Position numbers and translations under genes: made by a program. Of a stretch of 6,412 bases of DNA, positions 1 through 5,083 are shown piece by piece. The notes beneath the pieces were generated by a model, which saw only the letters and a program-made list of their open reading frames with translations, had not been told where the DNA came from and made no database searches. Within the stretch, counting starts at the first letter, position 1. Each line of letters starts with the position of its first letter. The DNA comes from an uncultured Mailhella sp. (GTDB lineage: Bacteria; Desulfobacterota; Desulfovibrionia; Desulfovibrionales; Desulfovibrionaceae), in NCBI GenBank assembly GCA_905192935.1, contig CAJJMX010000101.1, positions 1-6,412 of the forward strand, written 5' to 3'.

Positions 1-467
1 TCAAGGGCGTGGGCGTGACCTACGCCACCACCCCCATGGGCGCCGACCACACCGCAGGCTACGCGGTGACCGCCAACATCCTTTCCTGCGGCGGCAAGGT
101 CGATCCGCTCAAGAAGGACGGTCAGATCGAGCTTTCCCGCAATCTCCAGATCGCCACGGCTTCCGTGGACAGCGTGGGCCTGTGCCTGTTCACGGCCTTC
201 GCCATCCTCGACATCCCGGACGCCCTTGCGGCCATCGTGGACATGCTGAACGCCAAGTTCGGCTGGAAGCTCACCGGTGACGACGTGGTCACCCTCGGTC
301 AGCGCATCCTGTCCACCGAAATCGACTTCAACCGTCGCGCCGGCATCACCGAAGCCGCCGACCATCTGCCCGACTTCTTCACCGACGAGCCCGTGGCGCC
401 TCACAACACCACCTTCGACTTCACGCCTGAAGAACTGCAGACCACCTTCAACTGGATAAAGAAGTAA
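1..467 (+). CDS. aor: Aldehyde:ferredoxin oxidoreductase (AOR family), C-terminal part
   Basis: This is the 3' end of a tungsten-dependent AOR-family gene. The reading frame is open from base 3 and the true start lies outside the window; the GTG at base 9 is internal. AOR enzymes are cytoplasmic, oxidise aldehydes to carboxylates and reduce ferredoxin, using a tungsten bis-pyranopterin and one [4Fe-4S] cluster. The visible part covers the C-terminal domains. The segment MGADHTAGYAVTANI is typical of the family. The motif DSVGLCLF (bases 168-191) contains an Asp and a Cys five residues apart, matching Pyrococcus furiosus AOR Asp489 (pterin binding) and Cys494 (last cluster ligand). The other three cluster cysteines should lie upstream of the window. 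The protein ends FNWIKK with a TAA stop. It is followed by cofactor genes on the same strand. Family assignment is firm; the aldehyde substrate cannot be read from this fragment. Confidence 0.93.
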   Translation, partial: KGVGVTYATTPMGADHTAGYAVTANILSCGGKVDPLKKDGQIELSRNLQIATASVDSVGLCLFTAFAILDIPDALAAIVDMLNAKFGWKLTGDDVVTLGQRILSTEIDFNRRAGITEAADHLPDFFTDEPVAPHNTTFDFTPEELQTTFNWIKK

Positions 468-476
468 CCTCTGCCC

Positions 477-505
477 GTCCCGCGCGGACACCCTCCGCGC
501 GGGAC
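477..505 (+). promoter_or_regulatory. Perfect 12-bp hairpin between aor and moaD
   Basis: Bases 477-488 (GTCCCGCGCGGA) are the exact reverse complement of 494-505, with a five-base loop CACCC. No T tract follows, so it is not a standard intrinsic terminator. The right arm contains GGGA (501-504), the only purine-rich stretch near the moaD ATG at 515, and it lies about 10 bases upstream of that ATG. Folding would therefore bury the only candidate ribosome binding site. Plausible roles are protecting the aor message 3' end, partial termination, or lowering translation of the cofactor genes relative to the abundant enzyme. The structure is directly visible; the role is inferred. Confidence 0.75.
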
Positions 506-514
506 CTTCCGACC

Positions 515-763
515 ATGAGCATACTGATCAAACTGAGCACCACCCTGCGCGACATGGTTCCCGGCTACGAACCGGAAACGGGTCTCTCCGTGTCCCTGAA
601 GGACGGAGAAACCTCCGTCACGGCGGGCGAACTTGCCTCGCGCATCGGCATCCCTCTGGAAGAAATCAAGATCGTCATGATCAACAGCCGCCAGAGCGAA
701 CTTGAAAGCGTCGTTGCCGACGGCGACCGCGTGGCCTACTTTCCCGCCGTGGGAGGAGGCTAA
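515..763 (+). CDS. moaD: MoaD/ThiS-family sulfur carrier protein for the W/Mo pterin cofactor
   Basis: This is an 82-residue beta-grasp (ubiquitin-like) protein, the usual length for MoaD. The key feature is the C-terminal tail FPAVGGG. In MoaD the terminal glycine is adenylated and converted to a thiocarboxylate, then donates sulfur to precursor Z in the MoaE-containing molybdopterin synthase. The segment VVADGDRVAYFPAVGGG matches the family pattern in which a DGD-V-hydrophobic-PP/PA stretch precedes the Gly tail. MoaD usually ends in Gly-Gly; a third glycine is present here. Its ATG has only a weak ribosome binding site, GGGA, inside the upstream hairpin. The gene is 47 bases from aor, and its stop overlaps the next gene by one base (TAATG), so it is probably translationally coupled to the ThiF-like activator. 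Placement after aor suggests a carrier dedicated to the tungsten enzyme, which is an inference. A ThiS role is less likely because no thiamine genes are nearby. Confidence 0.87.
   Translation: MSILIKLSTTLRDMVPGYEPETGLSVSLKDGETSVTAGELASRIGIPLEEIKIVMINSRQSELESVVADGDRVAYFPAVGGG
751..759 (+). promoter_or_regulatory. Shine-Dalgarno of the ThiF-like gene inside the moaD Gly codons
   Basis: GGGAGGAGG lies 3 bases before the ATG at 763 when the whole stretch is counted; the earlier GGAGG registers give about 5-6 bases. The same bases encode the last Val and the functional Gly-Gly-Gly tail of the MoaD-like protein. This strong site and the TAATG overlap decide the start of the downstream gene and point to translational coupling. 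Confidence 0.8.
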
Positions 764-1614
764 TGGACATTCCTGCCGATACGCCGCTCCTTCTGGAGAT
801 GCTCGCGCCCTTCCTGCATCAGGGAAAGGACGGCGCAGGCGTCGGCCGCGGGGGCATACGTCTTCTGGCCGAAAAGTACGGCATGAGCGAGAGAGCCGTC
901 ATGACGGAGCTTCTCTCCCGCGACATCTGGCCGGAGCGCTTCAACCGCTGCCGCGGCGTCCTCTCCGCCGGGAATCTGACGACACTGCTCTCCACAAGGA
1001 TGCTCGTGGCCGGATGCGGCGGTCTCGGCGGTCACGTCTCGGCCCTTCTGGCCCGTCTGGGCGCGGGGAGCCTCGTGCTCTGCGATCCCGACACCTTCGA
1101 GGAGAGCAATCTCAACCGGCAGCTCTTCTGCACGGAAAAGGCCATAGGCCTACCCAAGGCCGAAGTCTGCCGCGAGGGCGTGCTCGGCATCGCCTCCTAC
1201 ATGGATGTCGAGGCCCATGTCACGGCCCTCGACGAAAAGACGCTTCCCGGACTTCTTGAGGGTGTCGACGTCGTCATGGACTGCCTTGATTCCGTGGCCA
1301 GGAAAAAAATGCTGGAAGAGGAGGCAAGAAAGGCGGGCGTGCCCTGCGTGCAGGGCTCCGTGGCCAGAAACGAGGGACTCGCCCTCTTCGACAGCTCCTT
1401 CGCCCTGCCCTTCTCGCGCATCTATCCCGGCGAAGCCTCAGGGAACACGGAAGGCGCCGCCATGAATACCCACGTTCTCACGGTGGCGGGCACGGCTGCT
1501 CTTATGGTATCTCTGCTCATGCGGAAGCTCTGCATGGGCAGGGACGACGGCGGAAAACTCTTCCATCTCGACCTTTCCGTTCCCGAGCTGGAAACTCTTT
1601 CCTTTTCCCTCTGA
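763..1614 (+). CDS. ThiF/MoeB-family adenylyltransferase (MoaD activator), zinc-less
   Basis: This 283-residue E1-like protein probably adenylates the C-terminal glycine of the MoaD-like protein encoded immediately upstream. Visible landmarks, compared by eye with E. coli MoeB, are: RFNR at 59-62 (MoeB RYNR; R62 matches the arginine finger), the nucleotide-binding loop GCGGLGG at 84-90, DPDTFEESNLNRQ at 108-120 (ATP ribose Asp108 and Arg119), Lys132 in GLPK, and DCLD at 173-176 (Asp176, Mg site). The two CxxC zinc pairs of MoeB are absent: the first position reads FSRI (217-220) and the protein ends in FSL without the second pair. No equivalent of the MoeB cysteine in the crossover loop is seen either. 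About 55 extra N-terminal residues precede the RFNR motif and include a helical, helix-turn-helix-like stretch around 31-53. ThiF or HesA would be alternative family names; the partnership with MoaD rests on the one-base gene overlap. Confidence 0.87.
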   Translation: MDIPADTPLLLEMLAPFLHQGKDGAGVGRGGIRLLAEKYGMSERAVMTELLSRDIWPERFNRCRGVLSAGNLTTLLSTRMLVAGCGGLGGHVSALLARLGAGSLVLCDPDTFEESNLNRQLFCTEKAIGLPKAEVCREGVLGIASYMDVEAHVTALDEKTLPGLLEGVDVVMDCLDSVARKKMLEEEARKAGVPCVQGSVARNEGLALFDSSFALPFSRIYPGEASGNTEGAAMNTHVLTVAGTAALMVSLLMRKLCMGRDDGGKLFHLDLSVPELETLSFSL

Positions 1615-1643
1615 AAAAACACCTCATACTAAAGGATCATGGC

Positions 1644-1997
1644 ATGGCATTCATCAGCGATCAGCAATGGAGACGCATAGAGCCGTTTCTCGCCCGGGGC
1701 AAAAAGGTGGGCCGTCCCCGCAAGAGCGACCGCGAAACGCTTGAAGCCGTTCTCTATGTCCTTACCACAGGCTGCCGCTGGAGCGACCTGCCCCGCGACA
1801 TGGGCAGCTATGTCACGGCATGGCGACGCTTTACGGCCTGGAAGAAGGACGGCACCTTCGACATCATCCGTTCCTGCCTGCCCGCCAGCGTGCAGCTTTC
1901 CGACAACGCGACCACGCCGCGCAAGATCAAGAGCGGCAAATGCAGCCTGGCCATGAAAAAATACGTCGGCCCCAAGACCCCGCAGGCCGATTCCTGA
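1644..1997 (+). CDS. Solo IS5-type transposase N-terminal DNA-binding domain (DUF4096-like)
   Basis: This 117-residue protein matches the N-terminal region of IS5/IS4-group transposases (OrfA, DUF4096). Landmarks are ISDQQWRRIEPFL (4-16), GRPRKSDRETLEAVLYVLTTGCRWSDLP (23-50) and a WRRFTAWKKDGTFDII region (60-75). The domain ends near residue 80. A 36-residue lysine-rich tail without transposase similarity follows. No DDE catalytic domain is found downstream in any frame, and no obvious terminal inverted repeats flank the gene. The ATG at 1644 has a Shine-Dalgarno-like AAAGGA (1631-1636) seven bases upstream, so the gene looks translatable. It lies 29 bases after the ThiF-like gene with no terminator between, and so seems to belong to the aor operon. 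It could be a degenerate IS remnant or a domesticated DNA-binding protein. The intact frame, ribosome binding site and operon position favour a retained gene, but a regulatory function is only inferred. Confidence 0.72.
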   Translation: MAFISDQQWRRIEPFLARGKKVGRPRKSDRETLEAVLYVLTTGCRWSDLPRDMGSYVTAWRRFTAWKKDGTFDIIRSCLPASVQLSDNATTPRKIKSGKCSLAMKKYVGPKTPQADS

Positions 1998-2200
1998 AAA
2001 ACGCCCCTGAAAAATTTTCCTGTCCATGGGCGAGAGAACGCGGCCCCAGAGAACGCGCCCCGACCCTTCGGACGCAAAACGGGCCCGGCCTGCCTCCCCG
2101 GCGAAGAACGATGTCCCGCGTCCCTCAGTCCCCTTTCCATGCGGCGTCCTGTGCTCCGCCTTCAGGGCGAATGTTTCCCAAAGCAGGGTCCTGCTTCCTT

Positions 2201-2238
2201 GTTCCGGTATCTGTCGCCAGATGCCGGAGCTTTTTTTT
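2201..2238 (+). terminator. Rho-independent terminator of the aor operon
   Basis: Arms 2201-2213 (GTTCCGGTATCTG) and 2218-2230 (CAGATGCCGGAGC) pair over 13 positions, two of them G-U wobbles, around the four-base loop TCGC. Eight consecutive T residues follow directly (2231-2238). This is a textbook intrinsic terminator for plus-strand transcription. It lies about 200 bases after the last stop codon, so the operon message would have a long 3' untranslated tail. A smaller hairpin (AAGCAGG/CCTGCTT, 2181-2196) sits just upstream. It lacks a T tract in the opposite direction, so it should not serve the minus-strand genes. Confidence 0.9.
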
Positions 2239-2589
2239 GCCCGTCGTCCGGTCCTGCGCGGAACTCGAAGGCCGGAGCTTTGCGGGGACTTTTTCGGAGA
2301 ACGCCGGGGCCCAAAGACGAAAACGCCCCGCACGACGTGCGAAAGGTCCTCTCCCGGACAGGCTGACGCACGGACAAGGTAGCCGTCCAGCTCTCAGAGG
2401 ACGCAGCATTGCAGAACCGGCGCATGACGCGGTGCGAAGCGACGCCCCCGTGCACGGCGGCAGGCTTCTCCGCCGATGTTGCCGCGCTTTTGAACCCGAC
2501 GACTCCCCCGCGCGGCGAGGGCCGTTCCCGGGCAAGCTCCTGCCTAAGTCCTGCCCGGAACCGGAAAAGGCGGCCGGGCCGTCCCGGAA

Positions 2590-2634
2590 GCATGAAGGCC
2601 CCGGGGCCCCGGGCGTGCGCCGGGGCTTTCATGC
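2590..2634. repeat. 15-bp inverted repeat (large stem-loop)
   Basis: Arms 2590-2604 (GCATGAAGGCCCCGG) and 2620-2634 (CCGGGGCTTTCATGC) are complementary at 14 of 15 positions, with the remaining pair a G-U in plus-strand RNA. The loop is 15 bases. The first arm runs into a second palindrome, CCGGGGCCCCGG (2601-2612). No T tract flanks it on either side, so it is not a standard intrinsic terminator. It could block transcripts colliding between the convergent operons or be a small mobile repeat; neither is shown. Confidence 0.7.
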
Positions 2635-2790
2635 AGGAGGAACGCTCCCGCGCGCAAAGCTCCTCAAAACGCCGCACGGCAAAGACGGCAGCGTCTGCGC
2701 CCTGCGGACGCGGCTCTCCCGGTATTCATGAAAAAAGACGGGACGGAGCCTGCCGCGACACGCGGACACGGCAGAGCGAAGAGCGACGCC

Positions 2791-2885
2791 TTCGCGCACG
2801 GGACAGAGCCCGCCTTCATGAACGGGCAGCGCCTGCTTTCATGAACGGGGCAATACCTGCCTTCGCGCCCGGGACAGAGCGCGCC
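2791..2885. repeat. Imperfect 23-24 bp tandem repeats (four units)
   Basis: Four consecutive units start at 2791, 2815, 2838 and 2862 with lengths 24, 23, 24 and 24. Each begins TTC and has a central CGGG and a C-rich end. Two types alternate as ABBA: the outer units start TTCGCGC and contain GGGACAGAGC, while the inner units start with the palindrome TTCATGAA followed by CGGG. A related, looser copy starts at 2725 (TTCATGAA, then GGGACGGAGCC). The 23-base unit breaks any reading frame, which argues against a coding repeat. The block lies just downstream of the moeA-PBP stop. Its function is unknown. Confidence 0.65.
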
Positions 2886-2912
2886 GCGCCCCGCGGCCTC
2901 GGCAAGAACGCG

Positions 2913-2937
2913 CGTCCCGCGCCCTGTGCCCGGGACG
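2913..2937 (-). other. Small hairpin downstream of moeA-PBP
   Basis: CGTCCCG (2913-2919) and CGGGACG (2931-2937) can pair with an 11-base loop, starting 12 bases after the moeA-PBP stop codon on the minus strand. No T tract follows in that direction, so termination here would have to be weak or factor-dependent. It is the nearest candidate 3' end for the minus-strand gene, as no convincing intrinsic terminator was found for it. Confidence 0.3.
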
Positions 2938-2949
2938 GCGCTTCTTTCG

Positions 2950-4908
2950 TTATTTTCCGTCGTATTCCCAGAGGATCTCGCCGGTCCTGTCCGTGCCGTA
3001 GCCGCCCATGGCCTGCACGCTCTTTCTGAACTCATCGGAGCGTATCACGTCGAAAAGGGCCCGGATGCGCGCATCTTCGGCGTAGCGCATGGGAATGACG
3101 AGGTCGTATTCCTCCACGCCCACGGAAATGAAGTCCAGTCCGAGGGCCGCGGCGGCGGAGCGCACGCCGAGGCCGGCGTCGGCGCGGCCGGAGAGCACGG
3201 CGGCCGCCACGTTCATGTGGGTGTATTCCTCGTCGCGGTAGCCCCGGATGCGGGCGGGCGAGAGGCCGCGCTTCTTGAGCTCGTAGTCGAGGAGCACGCG
3301 CGTGCCGCTGCCCCTCTGGCGGTTGATGAACTGCACGTCCTCGCGGCACAGATCCTCGAAGGACACGATGTTCTTCGGGTTGCCGGGCAGCACCATGATG
3401 CCCTGTTCGCGGTCCACGAGCTGCACGAGCATGGCGGGCACGCCCTTCATGTTCTCCCGGATGGCCCGGCGGTTGTACACGCCGCTCTCCTCGTCGAGCA
3501 GATGACTGCCCGCAAGATGGCACTGGCCGCGCTGAAGCGCGAGAAGTCCGCCGAGGGAGCCCACATGGGCCGAGGTCAGCCGGACGCCGGGATGCGTTCT
3601 TCTCAGCATGCTGTCGATAAGATCCAGGGTGTTGTCGTGACTGCCCACGGCAAGCAGCGCGCCCTCTATCTCCTCGCGGGAACGCAGCAGTTCGGCGCGC
3701 ACGGGAACGCCCGCGTCGAGGCCCTCGCGGTCGCGCTCCACGGGAATGACGGCGTCGGCCCGGGAGAGGCTCGTCACCGTGCCCGCGCCGCGGGGAAGCG
3801 TGACGGCGTAGCAGGCGCCGTCCACCACGCCGAGCTTGACGCGCACCCTCTCCTCCATGCCGGGACGCGAGGGGATGGGATTGCAGGGAATGACCTCGAC
3901 CGATTCGCGGCGTCTCACGCTTCTCTTCTGCCAGCGGGCGAGCAGCGGCAGGGCGAATTCCTCCATGGCCACGATGGCGGAGACCGGATAGCCGGGCGTG
4001 CCGATGACGGGGACCTTTCGTCCCGCGGCCTCCACGATGCCGAGGGCCGTGGGCTTGCCCGGCATGACGGCCACGCCGTGCACCAGAAGTTCGCCCATGC
4101 CCGCGATGACGTCGGCGGTGTAGTCATGGCTGCCCGCGGAGGAGCCCGCGTTCATGATGACGAGATCCGCCCCGCCCTCCACGGCCGAGGCTATGGCCGC
4201 GCGGATGCGTTCCACGTCGTCGGGCACGATGGGGCACACGCGGGCATGCGCGCCCGCCTCCTCCACCATGGCGGAAAAAATGAGGGAGTTGAATTCCGGA
4301 AGCGCGCGGCCGGAAGTGAGGTCCTCTTCCTTCGCCTCGTCAAGGGCCACGATCTCCGAACCGCTGGGAATGATGGCCACCTCGGGTTTGCGGAACACGG
4401 GCGGATGCGTCACGCCGGCCGCCGCGAGAGCTCCGAGCTCGTAGGGGCCCACGACCACGCCGGGCGCAAGGATGATCTCCGTGGCCACCATGTCTTCGCC
4501 GAGCTTGCGCACATGCTGCCAGGGGAAGGCGGCCTTTTCCGTGACCACGTACTTTCCGCCCTCCTCCACGTTGAGATGCTCCACCATGATGACGGCGTTG
4601 CAGCCCTCGGGCATGGGGCGGCCGGTATTGATCCAGAAGGCGTCCTTCCCGATCTCAAGGCGCAGCGGCCTGCGCGAGGAGGCGGTGAAGGTGTCCTCGG
4701 CCCTCACGGCCACGCCGTCCATGGCCGCGCCGTGGAACGCCGGAGACGAGCGCCGCGCCTCCACGGGCCGGGAGAGCACGCGGTGCAGCGCGGCGGAAAG
4801 CGGGACCTCCTCTTCGGAAAGCTCCCTGTGAAGTTCGTCCGTGCGGGCGAACCAGAGCTCCCGCGCCTCGTCGGGAGTCTTCATCGTAAGATAGGTGTGT
4901 CTGGGCAT
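2950..4908 (-). CDS. MoeA fused to a PBP-like domain (metal insertion into pterin cofactor)
   Basis: This 652-residue cytoplasmic protein has two parts. Residues about 1-410 are MoeA, which inserts Mo or W into adenylated molybdopterin. Residues about 415-630 are the PBP-like domain (PF12727 type) often fused to MoeA in anaerobes and archaea, presumed to bind a small ligand such as an oxyanion. MoeA landmarks, with E. coli equivalents by eye, are AMDG (Asp64 = D59), NTGRPMPEG (Thr95 = T100), RKLGED (Asp139 = D142), SGSE (Glu185 = E188, with Ser replacing the preceding Asp), PDD (Asp230 = D228), SSAGSHDYT (Asp262 = D259) and GTPGYPVSA (303-311). VMPGKP carries Met282 where E. coli has Lys279. 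PBP landmarks are GSHDNTLDLI (422-431), GSLGGLLAL (450-458), AGSHLLD (466-472) and NRQRGSGTR (529-537). The start is set by AGGAG (4915-4919) six bases upstream. It follows moeA on the same strand but is separated from it by a terminator. Confidence 0.92.
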   Translation of the reverse strand: MPRHTYLTMKTPDEARELWFARTDELHRELSEEEVPLSAALHRVLSRPVEARRSSPAFHGAAMDGVAVRAEDTFTASSRRPLRLEIGKDAFWINTGRPMPEGCNAVIMVEHLNVEEGGKYVVTEKAAFPWQHVRKLGEDMVATEIILAPGVVVGPYELGALAAAGVTHPPVFRKPEVAIIPSGSEIVALDEAKEEDLTSGRALPEFNSLIFSAMVEEAGAHARVCPIVPDDVERIRAAIASAVEGGADLVIMNAGSSAGSHDYTADVIAGMGELLVHGVAVMPGKPTALGIVEAAGRKVPVIGTPGYPVSAIVAMEEFALPLLARWQKRSVRRRESVEVIPCNPIPSRPGMEERVRVKLGVVDGACYAVTLPRGAGTVTSLSRADAVIPVERDREGLDAGVPVRAELLRSREEIEGALLAVGSHDNTLDLIDSMLRRTHPGVRLTSAHVGSLGGLLALQRGQCHLAGSHLLDEESGVYNRRAIRENMKGVPAMLVQLVDREQGIMVLPGNPKNIVSFEDLCREDVQFINRQRGSGTRVLLDYELKKRGLSPARIRGYRDEEYTHMNVAAAVLSGRADAGLGVRSAAAALGLDFISVGVEEYDLVIPMRYAEDARIRALFDVIRSDEFRKSVQAMGGYGTDRTGEILWEYDGK

Positions 4909-4914
4909 ATGTCA

Positions 4915-4932
4915 CTCCTGGCGCCGCGCGCC
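4915..4932 (-). promoter_or_regulatory. Shine-Dalgarno of moeA-PBP abutting a GC hairpin
   Basis: Read on the minus strand, AGGAG (4915-4919) lies six bases before the ATG at 4908 and fixes that start over the second ATG eight codons later. Directly 5' of it, GGCGC (4928-4932) and GCGCC (4920-4924) can form a five-pair stem with a three-base loop, touching the ribosome binding site. The effect on translation is unknown. Confidence 0.55.
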
Positions 4933-4994
4933 ATGATGGATTCGATCCGCAGAAGAGCGGCGGAAAAAGCCGCAGCCTCCCCCTCCGGCCTGCA

Positions 4995-5007
4995 CCGGAC
5001 GGTCCGG
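4995..5007. repeat. Palindrome in the moeA / moeA-PBP spacer
   Basis: CCGGAC and GTCCGG flank a single central G. A wider, imperfect dyad adds CCGGC (4985-4989) and GCCGG (5010-5014). It lies in the 137-base stretch between the moeA terminator and the moeA-PBP start, where a promoter for moeA-PBP would be expected. No convincing -35/-10 pair was seen in this stretch. It could be an operator, an RNA fold, or chance in GC-rich DNA. Confidence 0.35.
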
Positions 5008-5045
5008 CTGCCGGAACTGCGGGAAGCGGCAGGAGCCGCCCCGCG

Positions 5046-5072
5046 AAAAAAACGGCCGGGCCTGTGCCCGGC
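5046..5072 (-). terminator. Rho-independent terminator after moeA
   Basis: On the minus strand, a perfect seven-pair GC stem (arms 5072-5066 and 5061-5055, four-base loop at 5062-5065) is followed by CG and then seven T residues (5052-5046). It begins 11 bases after the moeA stop codon. It should end most moeA transcripts before moeA-PBP, so that gene needs its own promoter or read-through. Confidence 0.85.
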
Positions 5073-5083
5073 AGCGCGCCGGC

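Larger units (their letters stand above)
1998..2949. other. Gene-free convergent spacer
   Basis: About 950 bases lie between the stop codons of the convergent operons. Open frames here are long but rich in Arg, Pro, Ala and Gly. They overlap each other on both strands, lack ribosome binding sites and match no family I recognise, so they look like by-products of high GC. The contents I can support are an intrinsic terminator (2201-2238), a large stem-loop (2590-2634), an imperfect tandem repeat block (2791-2885, with a related copy at 2725) and a small hairpin (2913-2937). The stretch 2239-2589 holds nothing I can identify, apart from a copy of GCCGGAGCTT at 2271-2280 that repeats 2223-2232. 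A decayed gene or mobile-element remnant is possible. Confidence 0.6.

Noticed and set aside
1956..1961. A6 run near the end of the transposase-type gene, as a possible programmed frameshift site joining OrfA to OrfB
   Set aside because: No frame downstream encodes a DDE transposase domain, so a frameshift product would have no catalytic part.
2731..2774. Possible minus-strand terminator for moeA-PBP (hairpin 2750-2774 with the A6 run at 2731-2736)
   Set aside because: The stem is only six pairs and the T tract would begin about 13 bases beyond it, too far for a standard intrinsic terminator.
2725..2885. Possible CRISPR array
   Set aside because: The units are contiguous 23-24 bp imperfect tandem repeats without unique spacers, and there are no cas genes in the window.
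1820..3029. Overlapping plus-strand open frames through the spacer (1820-2731, 2409-3029)
   Set aside because: They are rich in Arg, Pro and Ala, have no recognisable domain, overlap other frames on both strands and run through hairpins and repeats, consistent with a GC-rich by-product.
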